A stretch of DNA of 64,000 nt from Phlebotomus papatasi (Eukaryota; Arthropoda; Insecta; Diptera; Psychodidae): contig NC_077224.1 in NCBI RefSeq assembly GCF_024763615.1, positions 36,652,712 through 36,716,711 on the forward strand, written 5' to 3'. This document shows, piece after piece, positions 41,290-52,392 of the stretch (positions within the stretch are counted from its first letter, which is position 1; every line of letters starts with the position of its first letter). Under the pieces are notes generated by a model. The model worked only from the letters and a program-made list of their open reading frames with translations. It made no database searches and was not told where the DNA came from. A program made the position numbers and the translations under genes.

Positions 41290-43320
41290 TGTAAATTTAA
41301 AATGATTACCCCTCTGGCATACATTTCTTCTATTTTTTAATCGATCAGTGCCACACAGACTGATCCCATATTTTTCGAGTTAGAGTGGTCCAGTTAAGAA
41401 TTTAAAAAAGTATCGTGTGACAAGATGTGCTGGAAAACGAGTCTTTGTTCCATCGGACTAGAGCCTTGTGTCTTTTTTTTCAGCCAAACCGATAGAATCG
41501 ACAATAAAATGTGTGGGCATGTGAGTAAAATCGACTGAAAAAACAGCCAGATCTATGCAAATTAAGTTCAATGCAGAAGAATTGGGTCAGTGAGTAAAAT
41601 AAACGCAAAGAAATTGTATAATGGGACAAAAAGTGATTAAATAAAAATTCACCTAAAGAACATTTTAAAAGGTGCTTGGCTTTTTTGCAGTTATAGGCTC
41701 TCCTACCTTTGGGGCATTAAAGTATAGCTGAATAGAAGTGCAAAATCTATTTACTTTTTATTCTAAAGTCCATTTGATGGGTGTCTTTTTTTTATTAAAG
41801 GGGGGAATTGGTAAAAAGTCTATCTCTATGAATTTTATAGATGAAGATCGACCTTGCTTCTCGATGGAATGTAAACAAGAATGATGCTTTTCGCGGATTG
41901 TTCATGTTGATGGTCGTTTGGAGAGATTTTGTGGCAAGCGGGAAAAAAGCTTCTCAAATTGATGCACGATGTGAGAGTCAGAAAAAAGTCATATTTCTTC
42001 AATGTAGACCACAGGTGAGACTTGAAGCTGGATACATTATAAAGCTAAGGAAGGTGAGTGAATTAATCGAAAAATTTCCCCATTAATTCAAATCCACGCA
42101 AGAAATTTCAAACAAGCAGAGATTGATGGAAGAAGTCTTGCAACTTCGCCAATGCTGGAGAATTCATCAGAAAATTCTCTCACCTTGAAGAGTGTTGTTG
42201 GAGGAGAAGAAAAAAAAAGTAGAATTTTTCTGCACTGAAGAAGATCCACTTTGTGTATATATAGGCTTTTATCTATCGCACTCAAGAGGCTTCTTCGAGA
42301 GACTTCTGTGGTCAGGTAAGATACACTGTCGATTTTCATTTATTGAGCGCTGGAGGAGCAAAAGAGTGAGATGAACGTACACATAAAATCATCCCAGGTA
42401 TTTTTAATGAATACCTGATACGCGAAGTTCTATAAATAGACGTGTGTCCGCGTATTTATCACGCCGCGGTGACTTCTCGTCCGTCGATGGTTTATTAATA
42501 AATTGATAAATGTTGAATTTACCATGGAGAAAAATTTTTACTTCATAAATTATGCATTCAGTTTGGGAAGTTCTCATGAAACCATGAATTGATTCTTTTT
42601 TTTTTGGTTCGCTAGATGAAGAAGACACTGGAGTCAAAGCGCCCTAAATCTGTAAATTAAATTTAAGGTCTACAAAATTATTAATGAGGTTAACGGTGGA
42701 AAATCACAAAAAAAACGTATTTTACATTAATCATTTATACAAGAAGAAAACAAAACAATTGAGACAAGTCAGTGATAATCTGTATTAAACTTTCAGTCTA
42801 TTTCTTTGTTTTGACGTACTTGTTGTAAAATAGTAAATTGTGGATTTTAGAAGGGGTGACTCATTCAGAAAATTCCTTAACAATTGCATGTGAAATGCCT
42901 TGTGAAGCCGAGGAAGGTTTTAAAATTTTTGCTAAATTCGAGAAAAAATCTCCGAAATTAAATCAAAATTTTCGCCAAGAAATTCATTATTCAATTTACA
43001 CCAAGAAAAGAATCATGAGGAAACTTATAAAAAATAACCAAACTCAAGAAAACTTTAAAATAAATTGCTGAACTTAATAAACCAGAAATCTTTATCATAG
43101 AAATATGGGAATGAGATATCCTTAATTTATTCATTATTTATTTGTTGGGTTTTAATTTCTTTTAACTATATTATCATCACTAGGTACTGTTGTGGATCTT
43201 ACCTGAGGAAGAGTAGAAGTATTAGGTTAGAATACATTAGCGCTGCCTTGTTGCCGATAGTCCGAGGGATTGATGGTGAGACAACACAATAAGTAGGTAG
43301 GGGAAAATGCCCATTATTAT
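41290..43320. other. Non-repetitive stretch, no gene identified
   Basis: Mixed-composition DNA with two plus-strand donor-like sites, GTGAGT at 42054 after an open frame from 41841 and GTAAGA at 42316. That frame (KIDLASRWNVNKNDAFRGLF and on) is unfamiliar and may be chance. CACGCCGCGGTGAC at 42459 is locally GC-rich. Confidence 0.3.
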
Positions 43321-43340
43321 TAATCGTGTCGAGACCTAAC

Positions 43341-43747
43341 TGTGTTAATACACTTGCACATTAAAATTTTAATATGATTCACATTAATTGTCGCTAGTGA
43401 GAGTCCAAATGTGTAATTTGTGCGTTTGAATCATTTTATATTTAAAATTTGATCTATTTGTTGATAAAAAGGTAGACTTGGCCCGCAAAATTTGATATAA
43501 ATTGATTTATAGCATTAATGCGAAAAATTAATGCGATTTTCTCCTTAATTTTTTAATGTGAAAAATATTTATGCTTTAGGTAAATTTAAACTTATTTTTG
43601 CAGACCAAGTCCACTTCTTTATCAATAAATAGAAAAAACCCCAAATATTAAGTGACTCAAAGACACAAATAACATATTTGGATGCTCACAAGCGACAATT
43701 AATGTGAATCACATTAAAATCTTAATGTGCAAGTGTGATAACGCCGT
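43341..43747. mobile_element. MITE family I, copy 2
   Basis: 407 bp, ends TGTGTTAATACACTTGCACA and TGTGCAAGTGTGATAACGCC inverted. Opposite orientation to 35199-35540 and slightly longer, with a partial internal duplication of the ACAATTAATGTGAATCACAT block. Confidence 0.85.
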
Positions 43748-43754
43748 AAAATTA

Positions 43755-44185
43755 AGTTTGTTTTGTCCAAAAACGCTCCACGTCAATGGCAAGCGGACTT
43801 GCCATCATCAAATCCCCTACTTCGCATGAGGCAGGGGACAGCGGACAAACACACAAGTGGGGGTGGTTTGGATCACCCCACAGTCACATAGGATGTCACA
43901 TTCGGAGAATCCCCATCGCCGTCTATTGTCTCTCGAGCGCGCTACACCGCTTCTCAAACGATTGAGAGACTTTCATGTCTTCCAGTCTTGGTCACCACCA
44001 GGAGGAAGGCCTTCCCTTAATTCGACAAAATCTGGTGGAAAGATTTTCTTCCATAGATTGAGTCTAGCCTCCTCTGGAGATTGGTCAAGTGGTTTGACAG
44101 AGTGGCAAAAGCTCCTGCGAGACTTCAGCCTTGCTCCCGTCAGTGAGCACGCTATACAGTGCATGCCCATGCTTCGTACAAAATA
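43755..44185 (-). mobile_element. C-terminal end of a non-LTR retrotransposon polymerase (dead)
   Basis: Minus strand through about 44000-43810 reads SLNRLRSGVARSRDNRRRWG then FSECDILCDCGVIQTT. This is the 'W..LNRLR.G.......WG.....C.CG..QT' pattern that ends many insect non-LTR reverse transcriptase ORFs, normally followed by H-x-L-x3-C. A TGA stands where the Trp before SLNRLR is expected, and a stop follows the region where the final His/Cys should lie. Upstream, KIFPPDFVELREGLPPGGDQ may be part of the same ORF. Confidence 0.7.
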
Positions 44186-44688
44186 AAATTTTCAATATAA
44201 GCAAATAAGTGTACAATAAAAGTAAAATTGATAGCCAGGAGTTAATAAATTAATTTAATAAGGATCTCTCGGAACAGGAGCCAAACTATGAATAGTAGCG
44301 TTAGAATTGCTATGAAACAGTGCATCCAATGAATAGGACAATGTAGGATAAATTCAGCATAAGGCGTAAAATTTTATTTTCGGGAACTTGTGCTTTATGA
44401 GTATGGGTGACCACGCAGTTACCCTAAACCGATTACGCATACAACATGATGCTACGAAATATGCACTAGAAAATAAAATATTTATTTTTAGATTTAATTG
44501 GGATTTACAATGAAAGGGTAAAGGATGTTTCTGATCTTCAGAGGTTTCAGGGCTTACGCCCCAGGCAAGTTGCCTGAAATTTGAAGCCACTTTATCATAT
44601 TTCGATTTAAATTTATATGGGATTTTTTTTGCACTCGCGACCGTTACACTAAATATCTAAAAAGAGAGAAGTTTTTCCGTATTATAAG
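44186..44688. other. Unassigned stretch
   Basis: No gene. A weak plus-strand run of CATGCTTCGTACAAAATAAAAT precedes it; the interior (44350-44640) shows no repeat seen elsewhere in the window. Confidence 0.3.
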
Positions 44689-46533
44689 AGGGACAGATAA
44701 TCCTAACCGGCTTATGTAGGTGAGATTCTTAACGTGAGCTAACTCGGAGTGCATGCAAATTCGATTTAGAGCTGAAATTGTGAGTCGCCAATCAGTTATC
44801 TTGAATCAAATTCGTGAAATTATACAAATTTTGTATTTAAATCAAAATATCAAGGATTTGGATGAACTGGTACAAAAGTGATATATGGGTGAAATGTAGA
44901 CCAGAATGTACTCTATAATTTTCCTATAGAACATGATCTCATCGATTACTCAGAAGCCAAGATAAGCGAGGTTTTTTGTTCCTTAACTCGTTTTTTCATC
45001 CAGAGTTCCCCAAGTAGTCATTTGTTGAACTTCAACTATATCAAAGAATTGTTGTATTTTGTGGGACTTTCCATTTAAAACCATATTTTAAGTGTCTTTG
45101 TGGAGTAGAGGCAGTCAAATTGGCATCTGAGTGATTTCAAAGCGTTATTATTGGAAAAATCAATTTTTTCACACTTAAACGGCAAAATCGGAGTGATAGC
45201 GTAGTCTGAGTGGAAAATGATGTATGGACAAAATGTAGAGACAAATGTGCTCTACAATTATGTTGAAGTAATCATCAAAATCGGTTCAGCGACAGTCGAG
45301 ATAATTGAGGTTATGTGATATTGAAATTGGTTTTTCGACTGTGGCGCCCCTGGTGTTGGTCCCACGAAGTTCAAATATTCTAGAAAGTTGTAGCATTTGG
45401 TGAGATATTTCGTTTAAGCCCTCATTCATCAAAATCGGTCTCATAGAACCGGAGATATGATTTTTTGAATTTCGTGAACTTTGACCCCTCATATCTCCGG
45501 TTCTATTGAAACCACAGCGCACATACGCACCATTTTGGAAACGTCCTAGACTGGACTACAACATACTAAAATTTCATTAACTTGCACAATGCCGTTTTTG
45601 AGAAAAGTGACTTTGAATTTCGATGAATTTTGACGCTATCACAGCGCCACCTGTGGTGACTTTTTGAACTTCCATCTAAAAGTGCTCATCGAGACGAAAC
45701 CAAAAAAGTAAAATTTAGGTCGCTATGTTAATTAGAACCGGAGATAGAGGCCGGTCAATGTTCGAACTTTGACCCCTTATAGCTCGGGTCAGGGGTTTTA
45801 GATCGACTTAAGGTTTTTTTTGTTTGATAGGTATAATCAACGGCTACAACATACTAAAATTTCAGCCCGATGCACAATGGAATTTTTGAGTTATTTAACT
45901 TATAAGATTTAAAAATTTTCTTTTTAATAATAGCGCCCCTAGCGGTAGTTTTATGAACTTGCGATGTTAGAAGGGGAAGTGGCATTTCACGAGAGCTTTC
46001 CAAAAAGCCCTCACTTTTTAAATTCTGACAATTAGAACCGGAGTTATGGCCTTTTTAAGAAATTTTTTTTGGACCCTTATAGCTCGGGTCAGGGGGGTCG
46101 GGGGACCTTAAGTTTGATATTGATGGAAAGCTCTAAGGCCCAGCTATAACATACTAAAATTTGAGCCCGCTCGATGCCATAGGGGCGGAGCTATTGAGAA
46201 AAGAAAAAAAGGGGGGTCTTCAAAATGGCGGAAGGAGGGGTGGGGGGTGGGGGGTCAATGCACCAAGTTGCAATTTTCACCCGATATATAACCTTTGCCG
46301 AAAACCGCAAGTCGATATCTTTTTTAGTTTAGGAGCTATTAAGCTCCAAAGAGCGGCCGGCCGGCCGGCCAGCCGGCCGGCCGGCCGGCCGGCCGGGAAC
46401 GTAAAATAGCCACATATATATTCGTGATCAGGAAGTGCTGAAACACATTTTGGCCAAGTTTGAGGTCGATCGGACGACATGAAATTTTGTTAGGATTATA
46501 GTAGGTGAGATTGTTAAGAATCTCACCTAATAT
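44689..46533 (+). mobile_element. 1.8-kb repeat family J, full copy 1
   Basis: Collinear with 52393-54209 with few differences by eye. It begins GGGACAGATAATCCTAACC, then TAGGTGAGATTCTTAAC (44717-44733). It ends with the inverse GTTAAGAATCTCACCTA (46513-46529), which with an upstream TAGGTGAGATT forms a perfect 11-bp hairpin. Internally, modules of about 300 bp recur three times, each with GACCCCTTATAGCTCGGGTC-like and ACATACTAAAATTT words (near 45484, 45769 and 46072). Frames here are short and overlap repeats; no transposase is seen. Confidence 0.85.
46354..46396. repeat. CCGG microsatellite in repeat J copy 1
   Basis: A nearly pure CCGG/GGCC run of about 43 bp with one interruption (CCAGCC). 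The homologous site in copy 2 (54058-54073) has only about 16 bp, and in the partial copy (40621-40640) a GACGGACGG form. Confidence 0.9.
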
Positions 46534-46589
46534 CTTTCCGTATGGAGCGATAAATATACTACATTTTGGTTTAAATACATTTTTTCTTC

Positions 46590-47560
46590 GGAGCACTGTG
46601 AGCTGAGTCCGAGATCAATTTAGGAAATTGGCTTCAAATAGCTCCATATAAAAAAATTAATTTGCCACATGCTTGCAGGGCTGTATCCTCGTAGTGAGCT
46701 TTCCAGATCAGGGACCTATCAAGCGTGAGCCCCAGGTATTTTAGTGTATTCGATCATTTTGAATATTCACGCCCAGTATTTAGAGATTTTCATCAGGGTG
46801 GTAAGTGATTGGCACTTCGACGTTTGGAAGAAAATAGCCGGTGTTTGGAAGTATTAACCTTCATTTTCCACACTTTGCAGTAATCCGCGAAATTATCAGC
46901 ATCCTCATCAAAATCTTTGGAAATTTTGTCGGGATTTTTTTTTAAGAGAACATACAGTTATCATCTGCATACATCGGAATATTGCATTTTCTAATACAAA
47001 TACTGAGATCAAAAGTGAAAACGTTGAATAGTGTGGGTCCTCAGAGCATTACCCTGAGGGATTCCAGAAGGAATTTGGAGAACTTTTGATCTAGAATAAT
47101 TGATTTTACTGAAAAAGGAATGGCCTTAGGGTTTAATAGGTTGAAGTTGAACATAGGTATATAGGAAACTTCATAAAAATCATCTTGAAATCAAGAGCTT
47201 CATGCCATACGGTATCGAAACACTTTTCTAGAACGAAAGCAACCAAACCTGTGCAACGTTTCTGAGCAAGTTTTGTACTTTACTAATTTTGTGATACATA
47301 TGAGCTGATGCGAAGTCGAATGCCGTGCATGAAAGCCATGTTGTTCATTGTAGATATTACTTTGAATCGATATATGGAAATTGATGCGTGATATAGAAGA
47401 TTCTTTCAGAAATTTTACCTAAAACAAAAAGTAAACTTATTGGCCTAAAACTAGATTGATCTCAAGTCCTTCGAATTCTTAGGGATGGCAATGACTTCTG
47501 CTCGCTTTCAATAGGGAGGGAAATATCTCATCATCAGACAGCATTTGAAGATTAATATAT
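46590..47560 (-). mobile_element. Non-LTR retrotransposon reverse-transcriptase domain (dead)
   Basis: Minus strand, N to C: RPISLLFVLGKISERIFYI at about 47440-47380; KCFDTVWHEALDFKMIFMKF at about 47235-47170; GIPQGNALRT at about 47075-47040; and the catalytic YADDNCMFS at about 46970-46940. These are the order and spacing of Jockey/CR1-type reverse transcriptases. Frame changes and stops occur between the motifs. The endonuclease domain and ORF1 are not present in the window. Confidence 0.85.
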
Positions 47561-47564
47561 AATA

Positions 47565-47690
47565 ATAATGGTGGCACAAGGTTCCATAGAGGAACTTAGG
47601 CCTTCCTGCAAAGGGGAGTTCGGAACATCCATTATTATTTTTTTCTTATAAGGGGATGGGGTTGTCAGTCCCATGCCCCGTGGAATTGGA
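47565..47690 (-). mobile_element. tRNA-derived SINE family 1, 5'-truncated
   Basis: Reverse complement shares ACGGGGCATGGGAC..., AAAAATAATAATGGAT and CCTAAGTTCCTCTATGGAAC with the SINE body at 7570-7680. The tRNA-like head is missing. It directly abuts the end of the reverse-transcriptase relic. Confidence 0.7.
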
Positions 47691-47916
47691 ATTTGAAGAT
47701 TAGGATAAAGAAAATAGTAGCAGCGAAGAGTAAATCCAGAATGATTTTAAGGATTTAATAGTTATAGCCACCTCGGTATGGTCGCAAAATAAAACTTGAT
47801 CAGGATATCAGGATTTGCTTTCACAAACTCAATAAGATTTAGGACAGTTTGATTTTATTTTCGATCTCAGCAGAGGAAGACCATTTGGTACCTCCATTTG
47901 GAACTATCTGTACTTT

Positions 47917-48095
47917 TCAGCAAGCACGGGTGCAATCGTATGACACTTTCATACTTTTGGCTTTCGGGATTTAGGCTTTTACGATTTAGGATATTTCAGG
48001 ACTTTAACTTTCGTGATTTTGAACTTCGTGTTTTTGGATCTTTCAGGATTTTGGCTTTCGGGAATTTGGTTTTGGGGATTGTGACCGGGATCCGA
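47917..48095. repeat. Foldback minisatellite, loop plus right arm
   Basis: Begins with loop sequence AGCAAGCACGGGTGCAATCG, shared with 5338 and 18711, then right-arm units such as TTTTGGCTTTCGGGATTT and ends TGTGACCGGGATCC. No left arm is seen upstream. Confidence 0.7.
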
Positions 48096-48099
48096 AGAT

Positions 48100-50640
48100 A
48101 ACTCTATGGTTATTTCTTTTAAATCATGATGGAATTCGCGCATAGGCAAATGCAAAGGCGGTGGCAAACCACCACGAGAAAATGGAGCGATAATTTACAT
48201 AGCGAAAAACTAATATTTTACTGATGTAAAACTTACATAGAAAGAATTACATAAGTTCTATATTGACGTTATATTTTTGGTCACTCTACCGTAATTATTT
48301 CAGGTTAAAGTAACTTAGTTGAAGTATGAGAGAAGTTAGAGTTCAGGACTATCTTAAGTTATTACATTGACTAATTTGTATATTGTAGTAAACTTTTGCT
48401 ACTTGGGTACAGTTGCAAGAAATATAATTTTCAATAAGGAGGATTTTGAGGCAATAACGTGATAACTCCTTCTTTTTGCTATACTTAATTGGTACTAACA
48501 CTATATGCAAAAATTTCAATATTTCTACAGCACTTCCTATCGTATTTATGTGCCCCTTGAATATTTGTCTTTTAATTCTGAAATTATTCGACAATGCAAT
48601 GCTTTGTTATTTAAACAAGTAATTCTATTTCTAATTAAATTAAACTATAAGTATTAAAGAAATGCAAATTTCTCTGTCCGTTTTTCTACGTTATAATAAT
48701 TTTTCTATTTGTTCATTAATTTCCTTAGAGAAAAATATTGGCTATTATATTTTGAATTTTTATAACCCCATAAAAATTATTATAGGTCTATTATTATATA
48801 TCTATTATCGGAAAAGGGTTAAAAAAGCAAGGTGTATTATGCAAATGGTAAAAAAGAAAAACATTTAATTAAGCCGTAATTTCCTCGTGATTAAGAATCC
48901 AGCAAAGTCAAGAGACGACTTCTCAATCTCTTTCCTCCAACACTTCTCATCAACCAATTTTTTTTCTTTCATGTCAAATCTCCATCGTCCGGAAATTGAA
49001 TCATTCACAATTAAATTCACTTTATTATTGAGTAAATGAATACATTATAGTGCGTAAACCCGTGATGATCTTTCTGACGGGAAGAAATGGCCGTCATGCA
49101 ACGATTGACCACCTGAAAGGTTGAGTGAGAGAGTTTAAGAAGCCAGTAAGAGTATCTCCTCTGATGGGAAAAATAATATTTTGCCGTTGTTCGTCAGATT
49201 GATGTGACCTTATTAGACTTAGAGGAAAAAATTCACCAAAAATTGTGTGTACCTCTCTTTTGGAGATTTATTTCACGGCAAATCATCCAGTGGAATGTGT
49301 TGTTGATGCCTCTCAAATGGAACGACTTGGAATTTTTGATTTAGTTCTGGTGTAATTGGGTCAAAGAAGATGAATGTTTTTGCCACAAAAATTGGTTGGG
49401 TAAGAGAATTCTTACATTTTGTCCAGATCACGAGATTCTAAATCGCGCGAGCTATTTTTTGTTCAGTCCAGGATGAATTCTCTCGTCCAATTTTCTCATG
49501 TGGATTAATTGGCGCACCAAATGACTTCCTCGACTTTTTATCTTTTAACATTTTTTTTTCGTACACGATTCCCATTTGGTTTTCTCAGTCAATCGAGGAC
49601 AGGGACTTGTGAGTATTTTGTGTGCAATTATTGTATTGAAATTGTGAAATATCTTTTTGACCTTCACTACTAATCAAAGAAGTTGCAATGCCTCCGAAAG
49701 GTTGATAATGCAAGAGATGGAAAAATTCGCACTCAAAAACGAGTGGATGAGCGAATGACGACTTTTTTTTCTTTCATTCGCTCTCTCTGCAATTCTTCAA
49801 TAAATATCAAAGATGGTCAATAAATGAAAATTAGCGTGCTTGAGCTCAGAGTTGGAAAATCACAGCTCATTGCAGATTGAAGATAATTTAAATTTTATTA
49901 TTTCCTATCTTAAATGATTCTCCATGTTTTTGCCCTTTTTTATTGTGGTGGCTCGAAATCGATGGATCAGATACTCAGATAATGTTATTAAAAAAAAGTC
50001 TCATTGGATGGAAGATCTTGATAGAGCAATCACCGATACTGAAGGATTTTTAATCATTTTCTTATGCTTTTGAATTTTATTGTCAATTTGGACAAATGTT
50101 CATTTATAATGGAATTCATTATCATCATTTTATCTGTTTACATTTAGAATAAGATTGCAAAATATTTTTCATAATTTAATTTACGCTTTGACAAAGGTTT
50201 AAACATATTGAATGTCGTAGCATCGGAAATATTCAATATATTTGATTGTAAATGTAATTAAGAATGAGCTATTTATTAAAATATTAAAAATGCTTTAGCT
50301 AAAATGTTAAAAATGCTACAAAAATGGAAAACGGTTAAATAATAACATTATTCAACAATTTTATACTTTTTGTTGTGTTTAGGTTCTAATTATATTTTTT
50401 TCTATTGCTTGGGTTCAGTGCTATTGTTCTATTGCTTTGGACGACTAAAGCAATGGACAACTCATTTTTTTTCAATATGAATTAATGAATTTGACCAATT
50501 ATACTTAATATTATGTTTTAAATAGCTATAGCTAGTCCAATGCCTCAAATTTCCTGAAAAGAGCCATGTGAAAAAACTATTAGGAACATAGAAAAATTTA
50601 TTTGAGCACCAATCTTCCCACCGCATTAGCCGTCATGACC
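48100..50640. other. Non-repetitive stretch, no gene identified
   Basis: 48100-48900 is AT-rich and featureless. 48900-49900 has more even composition and is free of MITE signatures (for example AAATCGCGCGAGC at 49440). No frame with plausible splice sites could be supported. Confidence 0.35.
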
Positions 50641-50653
50641 ATGACCTCTTGCG

Positions 50654-50820
50654 CTGGTAAAAATAAAAGGATCAAATTGATCCAAATTTAATCGTTTTAC
50701 AAAGGATGGATCGAATTAACATGTTCTCTTATGATAAATGTACATTAAATGTTCGAAATTTGATCCATCCTTTTCAAAAGGATCAAATTTGGATCAATTT
50801 GATCCTTTTATTTTTACCAG
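50654..50820. mobile_element. 167-bp MITE with perfect long TIR (CTGGTAAAAATAAAAGGATC)
   Basis: The first 36 bp, starting CTGGTAAAAATAAAAGGATC, are the exact inverse of the last 36, ending GATCCTTTTATTTTTACCAG. GGATGGATCGAA / TTTGATCCATCC adds an imperfect inner pair. Confidence 0.92.
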
Positions 50821-51710
50821 TGTGCCCTTTAAGAATCGAATTTGTACACTTGTAGTAATTTATACTTCCTCCTTGGACGCCTCACGTACATCCAACCACT
50901 TTATTCGTACAGATTTATCCGTACAGAGAATCTTTTTCCAAAATTTCGGGATTTAAAAAACATGATCTAAATAGAATTGAAGAGTTTTTTTTTGTATATT
51001 GGTCTTATTGAGAAGGATAACTTTCTTGGCAATTTTTTCCTTCATTCCTTTCCGCTTCATGCAGTCTTTGTTGAATATTGCAAACCGAAGGGGTCTAATT
51101 GCCCTCCGAACATAACTGAGCTTAGATATTTGGGGTTGTTTTATCAACAGTTCTCTATTAGAGATTGACAATATTTACACAGTCTTTGGCATGTGGGCCT
51201 GAGTCTACCAGAAGCTTTTTTTTGGCCCAATTCTTGCTTTCTCTCTACAGACACAATCACTTTGCTGATTGCAAGCTGCGATTTTTCATAGATCTCGACA
51301 ATTATCTGGAATTTTTGTTACTGATTCGCCATTACAGAACCTTTATATGATATCCTGTTTCTCCAGAAATATAAATTTACGCTAAACACGCATCCTGAAA
51401 TTTATTTGTCTGAAATAAGCAATATAATCATTCATAAGGTCTCACAAAATTTTATTCTCTCGCAAAAATCACTTTCTCTTTACGAAAAAGAATTCTAGAA
51501 AACATTTGCAAACTCGTTAGAAAATTTTAATACAGAAAATCACATTATCTGGACTTGACAACATTGGTCCGGCCGATATCATTATTATTTCGTACCCCGT
51601 AACAAACTTTTGATCGATGAAATGTCCCATTGTTTTATTTAAATTAATTTTATTAGAAATGAAAAATTATAATGATGATTAATTAATGAAAGAGTATTAA
51701 CCATAGAATG

Positions 51711-52381
51711 TAGGGGAAAGTGGGGATACATTGCAATACGATTTTTTCTCATATTTCTAATTGAAACTGGGTTTCAACATGATATAATTTGGATAGACGA
51801 AATAATTGTGAATCTAAATAAAATAATTATAAGGACCAGCTTCATTTATGAATAGGCGAAAAAGTCGTATAACAATCTAAGATAAGATAAGATTTTGCCA
51901 GGGGTCAGTTCTCCATTTCGGATATTCCGATGCATCCAGGCCACCAATTGGGCCCCTTATGCTTCCCCACTCCTATTCTATCCTATCCCCCGATACGGGT
52001 AGCCACTCAATATCACAGCTCTGTGAGCAGTCAGTGCCGTTACTATGTCACAGCATCCCTTCTCGGTGTGTGTTTGGCATCAGTGACAGCGAATATTTGT
52101 ATCGATTGAAGTACCACTTTCACATCTAAACTCGTTCTCGTACCAGCCTCTATTGTTTTAGGCGGTTCACTTTTTTTGTCAATATGCACCATTGACATTA
52201 CTATTCATTCATTCACTGGACGAATTCAAAGCCGATATGGCATGAGAAATCTTTTTCTGCTGCTGCTCAGCTTTGAACCCCAGACCTCGCAGTCATAGAG
52301 CTACTACTCTATCCACTGACCCACTCGAGGCCCTGTATAACAATCTAACTCCACAGCTAAAAGTAGCCCCGCCTCCCCATA
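51711..52381. mobile_element. MITE family H copy interrupted by a SINE
   Basis: Left end TAGGGGAAAGTGGGGATACA, right end AGCCCCGCCTCCCCATA. Without the insertion at 51880-52335 and one copy of its duplicated target it is about 200 bp, like 28671-28859. Confidence 0.85.
51880..52335 (-). mobile_element. tRNA-derived SINE family 2, with 12-bp target-site duplication
   Basis: On the minus strand the head (from 52335) reads GGGTCAGTGGATAGAGTAG (A-box region) and GAGGTCTGGGGTTCAAAGC (B box) 30 nt later. The tail is TCTTATCTTATC-type repeats at 51880-51893. TATAACAATCTA flanks both sides (51868-51879 and 52336-52347), a 12-bp target-site duplication inside the MITE. Unrelated in body to SINE family 1. 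Confidence 0.9.
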
Positions 52382-52392
52382 ATGGAATCAAA

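Noticed and set aside
41841..42086. Plus-strand exon ending at GTGAGT
   Set aside because: Single open frame without a recognisable family or partner exon; a chance donor is likely in this much sequence.
43857..44186. Plus-strand protein of 109 residues
   Set aside because: It is the antisense shadow of the retrotransposon C-terminus on the minus strand.
46161..46596. Proteins with AGRPAGRPAG repeats on both strands, and a similar plus-strand frame at 53865-54080
   Set aside because: These come from translating the CCGG microsatellite and repeat J; no start context or conservation beyond the repeat.
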